The position numbers and the translations under genes were made by a program. Positions 36,309 through 44,775 of a DNA stretch of 64,000 bases are shown here, piece after piece. Origin of the DNA: JBBDQZ01 sp040905705 (GTDB taxonomy: Bacteria > Bacteroidota > Rhodothermia > Balneolales > Natronogracilivirgulaceae); the NCBI GenBank assembly GCA_040905705.1, contig JBBDQZ010000038.1:61658-125657 (forward strand). Direction: 5' to 3'. Every line of letters starts with the position of its first letter. Position 1 is the first letter of the stretch. Below the pieces are notes generated by a model. The model had not been told where the DNA came from. It ran no database searches and saw only the letters and a program-made list of their open reading frames with translations.

Positions 36309-37178
36309 TCAGGTAAGCACTTCTTTCACCGTCTCACCGATTACCGCGGGGCTTTCACAAACAATGATACCGGCTTCATTCAGGGCCTTGATTTTATCAT
36401 CGGCCGTGCCCTTTCCGCCCGAGACAATCGCTCCGGCATGTCCCATTCGCCGGCCCGGCGGTGCGGTTCTTCCGGCGATGAAGGCAATAACCGGTTTGGA
36501 GACATGTTCCCTGATCCATACGGCGGCATCTTCCTCATCTGTACCACCGATCTCACCAATGAGTACGATGGCGTCGGTGTCGGGGTCATCGTTAAACAAC
36601 GCAACAGCATCGCGGTGTTTGGTTCCGATGACAGGGTCGCCCCCGATTCCGATAGCCGTACTCTGCCCGAGGCCGGCCTTGCTAAGCTGGTCAACGGCTT
36701 CATAGGTGAGGGTGCCGGAGCGTGAAATTACACCGACCCGTCCGGGCGAGAAGACGTTACCCGGCATGATGCCCACTTTGGCTTCACCCGGGGTGATTAT
36801 ACCGGGACAATTGGGGCCGATCAGGGTGGCACCGTGGCGTTTGACAATTTCCCGCGCCATTATCATGTCTTTAACCGGAATACCTTCGGTGATACAGATA
36901 ATGGTTTGGATACCGGAGATAGCCGCTTCGGCGATAGCGTCTGCAGCAAAAGAAGGCGGGACAAAGATCACTGAAGTGTTTGCTCCTTCCTGTTCAACGG
37001 AATCTGCGACTGTATTGAAAACCGGCCGGTCGAGATGTGTAGAGCCTCCTTTTCCGGGTGTTACTCCTCCAATGACATGGGTCCCGTAGGAGATCATCTG
37101 TTCCGTATGAAAGGTTCCTTCTTTTCCGGTAAAGCCCTGTACTACAAGCCTGGTGTTATTTCCTACTAAAACGCTCAT
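36309..37178 (-). CDS. sucD: Succinyl-CoA synthetase alpha subunit
   Basis: SucD binds CoA and carries the phosphohistidine of the TCA-cycle enzyme that makes ATP or GTP from succinyl-CoA. The 289-residue chain has the CoA-binding N-domain (VQGFTGKEG, residues about 13-21), GPNCPGIITP (121-130) and the active His247 in GRRMGHAGA. Length is normal. The beta subunit gene sucC, often adjacent, is not in the window, so the two subunits are encoded apart in this organism. Confidence 0.97.
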   Translation of the reverse strand: MSVLVGNNTRLVVQGFTGKEGTFHTEQMISYGTHVIGGVTPGKGGSTHLDRPVFNTVADSVEQEGANTSVIFVPPSFAADAIAEAAISGIQTIICITEGIPVKDMIMAREIVKRHGATLIGPNCPGIITPGEAKVGIMPGNVFSPGRVGVISRSGTLTYEAVDQLSKAGLGQSTAIGIGGDPVIGTKHRDAVALFNDDPDTDAIVLIGEIGGTDEEDAAVWIREHVSKPVIAFIAGRTAPPGRRMGHAGAIVSGGKGTADDKIKALNEAGIIVCESPAVIGETVKEVLT

Positions 37179-37362
37179 CCGGCTATCGAATATTTATGAA
37201 ACAGTTGTTGTGAATGACTAAATAGTACCTCATACTCAAAGTATGGGAAAACCGGTTGGAATATACCCAGCCTGACGCTCAGTTGCCAATCTGAAAACAG
37301 AAGCAGGGTTTCAGGCAAAAAAATATTCAGCCGGACGATTCCTTGTTGAATACCAGTCAACA

Positions 37363-39492
37363 ATGACGCAATTTAGGAGCATGATTCAGGACGAAAAAAA
37401 AGAGGAAGTTCGTCAGGCATCCGATATTGTCGAGGTAGTATCGGATTATGTGAAATTGAAACGATCAGGCAACAATTTTACCGGGTTATGCCCATTTCAC
37501 AATGAAAAAACACCTTCTTTCAGTGTTTCACCGGGCCTGGGTATTTTTAAATGCTTCGGTTGCGGTGAAGGAGGAGATGTCTTCAATTTTGTCATGAAAA
37601 TCGACGGGGTCGGGTTTGAAGAGGCTGTACGCACGCTTGCTGACCGTTACAACGTGAGGATACCTGAAAAAGAGCAAGAGGAATATGATCCGCAACAATA
37701 TCTTAAGGACGGTATCTACCATGCACTTCGGTTTGCAGGTTCCTTTTTTCATCAAACACTGGCTGATTCCGATGAAGCGGAAAAAGCCAGGAAATATCTG
37801 GATCAACGCGGGTACCCATGGAAAACCATCCGCAGGTATGGCCTGGGATTCGCATCTGACCGGAAGAATGCACTGCTTAAAGCCGCAGATAGCGCAGGTA
37901 TCAATCTGCAATATCTGCATGAGTCGGGATTGGTCAAATCCAGGGAAGACAGTTCAGATTATTTCGATACTTTCCGGAATCGCCTGATGTTTCCCATATT
38001 CAGCCCGAGCGGTAAGGTGATCGCGTTCGGCGGACGCACACTTTCGGAAGGCAAAAAGGTCCCGAAATATATCAACTCCCCCCAAACGCCGGTTTATAAC
38101 AAAAGTGAGGTGCTTTATGGCATTCAGGTGGCAAAAAACGAAATTCGTAAAGCCGGAGAGGTGATTTTGGTAGAAGGGTACACAGATGTACTTTCTATGC
38201 ACCAGGCCGGCATCGGCAACGTGGTGTCCACCAGCGGCACTTCGCTGACACAGGGACAGATGCGGATTATGAAGCGATATGGTGATTCCATGCTCATGAT
38301 ATTTGATGCTGATACAGCCGGGATGAAAGCGGCAGTGCGCGGGATAACCATTGCACTGGAAGAAGGTATGGGTGTGCGCATATTGACTCTTCCGGAAGGG
38401 GAAGACCCGGATTCGTATGTTCGCCAATATGGAATGGAGGGTTTTGTTGATTATAAAAAGAAACAGACCAGGGATTTTCTCAGATTTCTGGTATCCGTTT
38501 CAAAAGAAGAGAAGCGTTGGGATGATCCGGTAGAGCGAAAAAAAGTCATGGGAGAGATTCTGGAAGTTATTGCTGTTATTCCGGATGAATTGTCCCGGGA
38601 AAATTATATTCAGGAGTTGAGCGGTATCAGTAAGATCGGCGACCGTGCGTTGATGAAGGAGTTGAATGTAATACGATCCCGGTTAAAGAAACAGTCTCGA
38701 ATAAGATCCGGTCGTACAGCCGCCCGGGAAACATCCGGAACCCTTCGAAGAGATGTAGCAGCAGAACACAGGCCGACACGTGAACCATCTTCGCATGACA
38801 CAGCATCCCACGGATCTGCAAAAGCAGGGGCTGAGCCTTATGGAAATTTATCAGGCCGGGACCCGCATGGCGATGACCCCCGTTCATCAGCGTTGGATAA
38901 AAAAGATTCATTACGCAGATCGGGAGATTCATTACCCGGCGCATCACGGCCGGTCAGAAGGCCCGGTTATGAAAAAGAATTGATTCGGCTGATGCTGACG
39001 TTCGGTAAGAAAATCATTCTATTTGTGGGATCACATTGCAATGAAGACCAGTTTGAAGATCCGGAATTGCGTTCATTTTACAAAGATATCATGACAAGGT
39101 ATCAACAGGGGGATCCTGTTTCTATCGAGTCATACAGCGAGCGGGAACATCCCTTTCCGCAACTAATGAGTGAAATTATACTGGAGCGCCATTCGATCAG
39201 TGAATTGGGAATGAAAAAAAGAGGTATTGCTATTAACAGGGATGCGGATCCGATAAACATAGCGAGGGGTGCACTGAAATCTTTGAAACTCCGGTTTCTG
39301 GAACAAAGCCGGGAAAAACTGCTCGAAAACTATCGTGTGGCTACAACGGAAGACAAGGAAAAAATACAGAAATGGATCAAACAGGTAAGTATCGAGCACA
39401 ATCGTTATTTCAGGGAATCACTGAAAAATTTGTTTCCGGTTTTTGAGCAGGAAGAAGACACATCCTCCGATACAGAAGGAGATAACATTTAA
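37363..39492 (+). CDS. dnaG: DNA primase
   Basis: DnaG lays RNA primers for replication. The N-terminal zinc domain has Cys43, His46, Cys64 and Cys67 (CPFHNEK, FKCFGCG). The TOPRIM core shows VILVEGYTDVLS and MLMIFDADTAG. A long low-complexity linker (about residues 446-532, rich in Arg, Ser, Gly, His and Asp) separates the core from the C-terminal helicase-binding region, making 709 residues against about 580-660 usual. An internal ATG at 37381 is an alternative start. After the stop, AGCCGG...CCGGCT then TGCTTTTTT (39495-39551) may form a long-loop terminator. Confidence 0.96.
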   Translation: MTQFRSMIQDEKKEEVRQASDIVEVVSDYVKLKRSGNNFTGLCPFHNEKTPSFSVSPGLGIFKCFGCGEGGDVFNFVMKIDGVGFEEAVRTLADRYNVRIPEKEQEEYDPQQYLKDGIYHALRFAGSFFHQTLADSDEAEKARKYLDQRGYPWKTIRRYGLGFASDRKNALLKAADSAGINLQYLHESGLVKSREDSSDYFDTFRNRLMFPIFSPSGKVIAFGGRTLSEGKKVPKYINSPQTPVYNKSEVLYGIQVAKNEIRKAGEVILVEGYTDVLSMHQAGIGNVVSTSGTSLTQGQMRIMKRYGDSMLMIFDADTAGMKAAVRGITIALEEGMGVRILTLPEGEDPDSYVRQYGMEGFVDYKKKQTRDFLRFLVSVSKEEKRWDDPVERKKVMGEILEVIAVIPDELSRENYIQELSGISKIGDRALMKELNVIRSRLKKQSRIRSGRTAARETSGTLRRDVAAEHRPTREPSSHDTASHGSAKAGAEPYGNLSGRDPHGDDPRSSALDKKDSLRRSGDSLPGASRPVRRPGYEKELIRLMLTFGKKIILFVGSHCNEDQFEDPELRSFYKDIMTRYQQGDPVSIESYSEREHPFPQLMSEIILERHSISELGMKKRGIAINRDADPINIARGALKSLKLRFLEQSREKLLENYRVATTEDKEKIQKWIKQVSIEHNRYFRESLKNLFPVFEQEEDTSSDTEGDNI

Positions 39493-39616
39493 TGAGCCGG
39501 GGTATTTTCCGTTACCATAATGACTGAGTGCGCGGTGGCCGGCTTGCTTTTTTACAAACTGAGGCATGCCGTCCACTGACATATTGACATCTATCCATTT
39601 ATAAACTATTGAAAAT

Positions 39617-40420
39617 ATGAAGTCAAACGATTTGCAGACTGCCAGAAAGGCGGCTGAAAAAGCAAAAGAAATCATTAATTATTACGATAAACACCGATCC
39701 GGTTTGGCCATTGGCCTGAAGGGCAAAAATGAACTGGTCACTCAGGCGGATAAAGCCGCAGAGAAAGCGATCATCGAAGAGATCCGGAAAGCATTTCCTG
39801 ATGATGATATTCTGGCCGAAGAATCGGCCAGTGAGACAGTATTGACAGATCGTCGCACCTGGATTATTGATCCCATCGACGGGACCACCAATTTCGCACA
39901 CGGAGTGCCGGTTTACTGTGTTTCAATAGGAATGTGGGAGCATAAACAGCCCCGGATAGCATTGATCCTGGAAGTCAACAGCGATGAATGGTTTACGGCT
40001 GAAGCGGGTAAAGGTGCCCGGCTTAACGGTAAAAAAATTACGGTATCAACTCTGAACAGGCCGGAGCAATCGTTGTTAGCCACCGGTTTTCCTTATAGCG
40101 ACATGGACCTGGTAGACCCGTATCTGGATTTGTTCAAAGCTTTTATGTATGAAACACAGGGTGTTAGAAGGCCCGGAAGTGCGGCGTTTGATCTTTGTTT
40201 GGTGGCATCCGGACGATGCGACGGATTTTTTGAATATGGGCTTGCGCCTTGGGATGTCGGTGCCGGTGGGCTGCTGATACGCGAAGCCGGCGGGATGGTT
40301 AGTGACTGGAATGGTGGCGATGATTGGTTATTGGGCAAGAGAATTGTTGCAGGAAATCCTGCCATTCATCAATTTATATTGAGCAGGATTCAGCAGGTCA
40401 TTCCCCAAAAGTATTGGTGA
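39617..40420 (+). CDS. Inositol monophosphatase family protein (SuhB-like)
   Basis: The 267-residue cytosolic enzyme is a Mg2+-dependent sugar phosphatase. Metal-binding motifs are intact: AEES (Glu68-Glu69), IIDPIDGTTNFAHG (Asp85, Asp88), and WDVGAGGLLIREAGG near residue 210. Substrates in the family include myo-inositol phosphate, fructose-1,6-bisphosphate and 3'-phosphoadenosine 5'-phosphate. SuhB-type IMPase is most likely by length. It is 124 bp downstream of dnaG on the same strand. Confidence 0.93.
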   Translation: MKSNDLQTARKAAEKAKEIINYYDKHRSGLAIGLKGKNELVTQADKAAEKAIIEEIRKAFPDDDILAEESASETVLTDRRTWIIDPIDGTTNFAHGVPVYCVSIGMWEHKQPRIALILEVNSDEWFTAEAGKGARLNGKKITVSTLNRPEQSLLATGFPYSDMDLVDPYLDLFKAFMYETQGVRRPGSAAFDLCLVASGRCDGFFEYGLAPWDVGAGGLLIREAGGMVSDWNGGDDWLLGKRIVAGNPAIHQFILSRIQQVIPQKYW

Positions 40421-40707
40421 GTGTATTGATATTGTTTCACTTTTTGACCTTTGATTCGCTTATGCGTTTCATTGAGCACTTGCGTGTTTTTAATGTGCGT
40501 ATATGCTTTTTTACCGGACCGTATTCTTTTGGGTCAAAGAATTTTACACATGCAAATATGAGCATGGAAATCTCAAAAATGAACCGCAGTTTCCTTCAAG
40601 CGTATAAGGTGATGAATGTAGTAATAGAACTTTTTTACAAAATATCACAACATTTAACCTTTGAAGAGGCAACGTACTGTGGTGAATTACCCATGTTTGG
40701 CTGACAG

Positions 40708-41265
40708 ATGCAGACAACTCCTCTTTCTGAGCATGAGCTGAACCGGCATCTGCCGGATTTATATCCGAAAATTTACCGGATGGTTCATGCTATGGTTTAC
40801 GGAAGCGATCTGGATCCCGAAGATATAACACAGGATGCTTTTTTAAAGGTTTATAGCAAGCGTCATCTTTATAATGGCAGCAGCAGTTTGTATACATGGA
40901 CGTATCAAATCGCTCGAAACACCGTGCTCGATGCTTTACGCAGGCAAAAGATTCGGCGAAGATTGTTCTGGTGGAATAATCCGGATGACGAAACGGACAG
41001 GTATGAGGCCTTTGAAACGGGTGATGAAGTGTTGGAACGTCGCGAGCGGAGGCGCTTACTCAAAGAGGCCATGTCGAACATGCCTGAAAAGGATCGTCTG
41101 ATTATCACCATGCGAGATATGGAAGGTATGTCGTATGAAGAAATCTCCAGGATTGAGAAATTAGCTGTAGGGACCGTTAAAAGCAGAATTTTTAATGCCA
41201 GACAACGTCTCAGAAAGGAATTGATGCGGATGGGAGTTCAATATGAATTTGAATCGGATATGTGA
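40708..41265 (+). CDS. ECF-type RNA polymerase sigma factor
   Basis: The 185-residue protein has sigma region 2 (DITQDAFLKVYSKRHLYN, then YTWTYQIARNTVLDALRRQ) and region 4 (MPEKDRLIITMRDMEGMSYEEISRI, VGTVKSRIFNARQRLRKEL, the helix-turn-helix). Regions 1 and 3 are missing, as in ECF sigma factors. It is followed on the same strand by a one-TM protein and a Spy/CpxP-like protein, which is the arrangement of an envelope-stress regulon. The 287 bp upstream has no gene; TAGAACTTTTTT near 40626 could be an ECF-type -35 element (weak). Confidence 0.93.
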   Translation: MQTTPLSEHELNRHLPDLYPKIYRMVHAMVYGSDLDPEDITQDAFLKVYSKRHLYNGSSSLYTWTYQIARNTVLDALRRQKIRRRLFWWNNPDDETDRYEAFETGDEVLERRERRRLLKEAMSNMPEKDRLIITMRDMEGMSYEEISRIEKLAVGTVKSRIFNARQRLRKELMRMGVQYEFESDM

Positions 41266-41400
41266 AAATTACTGATTTCTTCCATGACAATATCATGACC
41301 ATAGTACAGGTCAAAATCATGCTACAGTAGTCAACATGAATGGATCAGCCAATACGGAGTATTCTTTCAGTAAAAGTGGTCGTATCATAAAACGAGAAAA

Positions 41401-41871
41401 ATGATGAACAACAGAGCGACAATTCATCGGTTGAAGCAGAAGTTGATTGATGCAGAGGATGGAAAACTCCATGATGAGGAGCTTCGCCAACTCGAGGAGA
41501 TGGTTCGGAGTCGTTATCCCGCACTGTGGGAACAGCACCTCTGGTCGATGAATCAACAAAAAAAACAGGGTATTTTTGAGGAACTGGCTGCATTGCATGA
41601 TGTTCAGCCTGAGGAGGGGGCAATTCGCCGTTTTTATGCTCATTATCATACCCGTCTCAGTGCCGGCAGCGAACTGGAAGCTTTGGTGTGGAGCTGGTTT
41701 CGACGCTATGTGTTGACCGTTGGCCTGGTGCTTGTTGTGTTGTTTTCCGGTTTGCAACTCGGCAATTTGGAAAGCAATGAAGATAGCGGCCATGATCAGG
41801 TTGAACAATTTTTAGGATGGGATCCGGAGGACTTGCCCGAACTGGACCATTGGCTCTATGCCGATTTGTGA
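41401..41871 (+). CDS. Single-TM protein, possible anti-sigma factor
   Basis: The 156-residue protein has a charged helical N-terminal part (MNNRATIHRLKQKLIDAED), then one TM segment (about residues 103-121), then a short acidic tail that should face the periplasm. Size, topology and position 135 bp after the ECF sigma gene suit an anti-sigma factor, but no ZAS zinc motif (HxxxCxxC) or other named anti-sigma domain is visible. It could equally be a regulated target. Either of the two ATGs at 41401/41404 may be the start. Confidence 0.6.
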   Translation: MMNNRATIHRLKQKLIDAEDGKLHDEELRQLEEMVRSRYPALWEQHLWSMNQQKKQGIFEELAALHDVQPEEGAIRRFYAHYHTRLSAGSELEALVWSWFRRYVLTVGLVLVVLFSGLQLGNLESNEDSGHDQVEQFLGWDPEDLPELDHWLYADL

Positions 41872-41928
41872 ACTACAACTCCATCCGCTGAACCATAACG
41901 ATTATTAACAGATTAAACGAGAAACAGC

Positions 41929-42591
41929 ATGAGCAAAAATCCCAAATTAACTATTGCACTGGCTTTTGTGTTGACTTTTCTGGTCGGTATTGGTGCCGGT
42001 TATATGATTCAGGGGCAGGTTCAGCAGAAGATAACCGGCGAGCAAATGGCTATGGAGGATCATTCCTTTCAGAGAAGCAGGCCGCCTGGTGACCGCAATC
42101 AAATGGGCCGTGAATCGCAACAAATTGCAAGAGATGCCCGGCCACGCGGTGAACAGTTTGAACAGCGCAGGGAAGATCGGCGAGATACCAATGTTACAAT
42201 ACGAAATGAGCGTAATGACAATAGTCAGTCACAACGCGAGCGTATGCGGGCGGAAACCGAACGTCGACAAAGTATGCGTAGTGACAAGGATGAGAAGCCA
42301 AACCGTCATGACTGGACCCGCTTTAAGCGTCGTATTCAAAATGACCTGAATCTGACGGATGAAGGCCTTGAAGAACTCTTTTCCATCCTGTATGAACACC
42401 GGGAAATGGTCAGGGAACAAATTGTTGAAAATCAGCGTGCCGTCCGGGAAAAATATCATGAATTGAAGGAGCAGCTGGAACTGGAACTTTCGGAATTATT
42501 ATCTGAAGAGCAATTGGAGATGTGGAAAGAAAAATTTGCTCCAAGGCTGGAACGCCGGAAAGGCGGGCTTGAAAATCGTGAGGAGGATTAA
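41929..42591 (+). CDS. Membrane-anchored Spy/CpxP-like periplasmic protein
   Basis: The 220-residue protein has an N-terminal anchor (LTIALAFVLTFLVGIGAGYMI). A disordered Arg/Gln/Asp-rich stretch follows (about residues 50-120), then a helical region with LTDEGLEELFSILYEHREMVRE and LLSEEQLEMWKE. The spaced LT..../L...Q pattern and long charged helices resemble Spy, CpxP and ZraP chaperone-sensors. Function in sensing or binding unfolded envelope proteins is inferred. It is 57 bp after the putative anti-sigma gene. Confidence 0.62.
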   Translation: MSKNPKLTIALAFVLTFLVGIGAGYMIQGQVQQKITGEQMAMEDHSFQRSRPPGDRNQMGRESQQIARDARPRGEQFEQRREDRRDTNVTIRNERNDNSQSQRERMRAETERRQSMRSDKDEKPNRHDWTRFKRRIQNDLNLTDEGLEELFSILYEHREMVREQIVENQRAVREKYHELKEQLELELSELLSEEQLEMWKEKFAPRLERRKGGLENREED

Positions 42592-42627
42592 CAGGAGAGT
42601 TATTCCCGGTAAGCTGTATAACCAGAA

Positions 42628-43368
42628 TCAACGCATCGGTTTGGATTGAAACAGAAAATCGAGGTTGGAAACGGGCAAGGGGCCGCCATAATAAAGAAAG
42701 GGTTCACCGAATGGCACTCCGATTTGTTGTCCATATTCTCTTGCTCTGCTACGTAATGCTTCGAAAAACCTCCTGTCTGATACATATGTATGTGGGCCCT
42801 CATCTTGTTCGTCGATATCAAACTGTGAGGAAAACGCACGGATGGCCTGTTCCTTGAGATCAATCGTATCGGTTATGTCAAATACCATGGTCGGTCGAAA
42901 CGGCCAATGCTGCATGTAATGAAGAATATGGTGCGGCCGCCAGGGGCTTTGCCGGTCACCGTTGTCCCGGGTTTCCAACTTTTTAAGACCGGAATAAAAG
43001 AGCGCGTCCAGGGTCAGGTTTGCCGCATTTCGATGATCCGGGTGCCGGTCTTCAGGAGCATTCACAAAGCAGATATCCGGTTGATAACGCCTTACAAATT
43101 GAATGATTTTCTCCCGAAATGGAGAAGTGTTATCGAGTCCGCAGTCGGGAAGGCCGGCGTTTTCTCTTACGGACAGTCCCAGGATACCTGCAGCTTTTTG
43201 TGCCTCTTCAAGCCTCTTTTCCGGAGTGCCGCGGGTACCCATCTCTCCATGTGTCAAATCCAGGACTCCTACTTTTTTTCCGGAACGAGCCAATGCCACC
43301 AACGTCCCTGAACAGCAGAGCTCAGTATCATCGGGGTGTGCGGCAATGGCTAATACATCAAGTTTCAT
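42628..43368 (-). CDS. bshB1: Bacillithiol biosynthesis deacetylase BshB1
   Basis: BshB1 deacetylates N-acetylglucosaminyl-malate in the pathway to bacillithiol, the low-molecular-weight thiol of many Firmicutes and Bacteroidota. The 246-residue LmbE/PIG-L fold shows the zinc site AHPDD (His11, Asp13, Asp14) and a second histidine cluster in EDRHPDHRNA. The BshB1 subgroup features are GEMGTRGTPEKR and FPFRPTMVFDIT-like text (WPFRPTMVFDIT). The bshA and bshC genes are not in this window. It converges on the Spy-like gene with 36 bp between stops. Confidence 0.93.
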   Translation of the reverse strand: MKLDVLAIAAHPDDTELCCSGTLVALARSGKKVGVLDLTHGEMGTRGTPEKRLEEAQKAAGILGLSVRENAGLPDCGLDNTSPFREKIIQFVRRYQPDICFVNAPEDRHPDHRNAANLTLDALFYSGLKKLETRDNGDRQSPWRPHHILHYMQHWPFRPTMVFDITDTIDLKEQAIRAFSSQFDIDEQDEGPHTYVSDRRFFEALRSRAREYGQQIGVPFGEPFLYYGGPLPVSNLDFLFQSKPMR

Positions 43369-43597
43369 GCGACGGTGTCATTTCAGCTTTAAGGTACGAA
43401 CAGGAATATGATACGAGATTAGCAACTTTCAAAATGAATTTCTACCAATGTAGATGAATGCCGGCTCATTCCACAGTCAAACCGGTGAAATTGGAAACGA
43501 TGCAGAAAATACGATTGAATGAAAATCCATTTATCAACGTTCATAGCATTTAGTTCTGAATTCAGTATTTTCATTGGAACTCTAACTTGTGAATGTT

Positions 43598-43813
43598 ATG
43601 CACCCCATTATAGATATTCTTGAAAATCTTGTCACCCACACCCAGAATGCCTGGGAGGATGAGGCCTTTCAGAAAAGACTCCATGAAACGAAAATCCGAC
43701 TTTCAGAAATAGTCCGGAAAAATCCTGTTGGCTCTATCGGAGTGGCTCTTTTGGTGGGTTTTATTCTTGGAAAAAAAATCAGCAGGGATAGGAAAGAAGA
43801 GGACACGCAATGA
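43598..43813 (+). CDS. Small YtxH/YqjD-like membrane protein
   Basis: The 71-residue protein starts at ATG 43598 (GTG 43589 is an alternative). It has an amphipathic charged N-terminal helix and one TM segment (VGSIGVALLVGFILGKK) with a charged C-terminal end. The pattern resembles YqjD/ElaB and YtxH proteins. Its stop overlaps the next start (ATGA at 43810), so the two are translationally coupled. Function is unknown; YqjD in E. coli binds ribosomes at the membrane. Confidence 0.7.
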   Translation: MHPIIDILENLVTHTQNAWEDEAFQKRLHETKIRLSEIVRKNPVGSIGVALLVGFILGKKISRDRKEEDTQ

Positions 43814-44313
43814 ATCCCGTGGATTTATATTCTATGTTTAAGAACCTGAAAAAATTGCCGGGTGAACTCAAGGCACTGATCGAGAAACGTATTGAACTTT
43901 TTACTATTGAAGTTGGAGAGCGTATAACGAATTTGATAGCCCATGCATTTTACCGGCTGAGTGGAATAATATTACTTGCATTGGGGCTGATTCTCATCTT
44001 GTTTGCAGCATCTAATTTTATCGGGGGGCTGTTGGAAAGTGAAGCACTCGGTTTTCTTGTGGTTGCTATACCTGTATTATTGCTGGGAATACTCCTTTTT
44101 ATTCGCCGGCCCCGTTTTTTGGTGAAGGCTACTCGCGACAAGATGCTGACCCATTTTTTAAAGGATCTCTCGGAGCAGTTAAACAGTATTGACACGGAGG
44201 AGGAAAGCGAACCGGATGAAAAATCAGCCTCTGGCGTTAATAAAGAAGAGAGTGATCATTCGGATTCCGGCTCGTATAAGGAATCGGAGCAATCCAGTAA
44301 GCCTAATCAATAA
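43810..44313 (+). CDS. Phage-holin-like (YqjE/Holin-X family) membrane protein
   Basis: The 167-residue protein has an N-terminal amphipathic helix, two TM segments (LSGIILLALGLILILFA and LGFLVVAIPVLLLGILLF) joined by a short loop, and an acidic Ser/Glu-rich tail. It fits the PF07332 Holin-X/YqjE group. Despite the family name there is no phage context and no lysis gene. It is the middle gene of a coupled three-gene set. Confidence 0.75.
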   Translation: MNPVDLYSMFKNLKKLPGELKALIEKRIELFTIEVGERITNLIAHAFYRLSGIILLALGLILILFAASNFIGGLLESEALGFLVVAIPVLLLGILLFIRRPRFLVKATRDKMLTHFLKDLSEQLNSIDTEEESEPDEKSASGVNKEESDHSDSGSYKESEQSSKPNQ

Positions 44314-44319
44314 ATCGGA

Positions 44320-44688
44320 ATGGAAGAAAAGCACGACAGGGCGGCAGAGATTAATGACCCAAAAGGCCGGAAGCAGGCTCTAACTAAGGAGATGCAACAG
44401 ATTCAGTCGGAAATAGAGTCTTCTTTAAACGAAGTTCGAACACGTTTTTCCGATCGTATTTCACTTCGGTATTGGGCGGGCAAATATCCGCTTCATCTTA
44501 TAGGATCTGCTCTGATTACCGGGTATATTTTGGCCAGAAAAACCGGAAGGAGTTATGTAAAAACAGATAAGGGAGATAGAATTTCAGGACTCTTGATGAA
44601 GGAAATCAAAATATTCGTTGCACGTAGAGCCATAAAAATTTTATTGGAACAGATCGAACAGGCTATTGAAAATCGAAAAAAAGAATAA
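44320..44688 (+). CDS. DUF3618/YtxH-like small membrane protein
   Basis: The 122-residue protein has a coiled-coil-like N-terminal part (EMQQIQSEIESSLNEVRTRF), a single TM segment (YPLHLIGSALITGYILA) and a basic C-terminal helix. It starts 6 bp after the holin-like gene and completes a YqjD-YqjE-like cluster. The identity with DUF3618 is by pattern only. No enzymatic motif is present. Confidence 0.62.
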   Translation: MEEKHDRAAEINDPKGRKQALTKEMQQIQSEIESSLNEVRTRFSDRISLRYWAGKYPLHLIGSALITGYILARKTGRSYVKTDKGDRISGLLMKEIKIFVARRAIKILLEQIEQAIENRKKE

Positions 44689-44775
44689 CTACAGTTTTTT
44701 TTGCAACATGGTCCGGTGTTCATCGTCTAAGAAGAGCAATCAATATCCACATATAATCTCAGGCATTCAGTAACA

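Noticed and set aside
43810..44313. Prophage holin
   Set aside because: The Holin-X family name is historical; there are no lysis, capsid or integrase genes around it.
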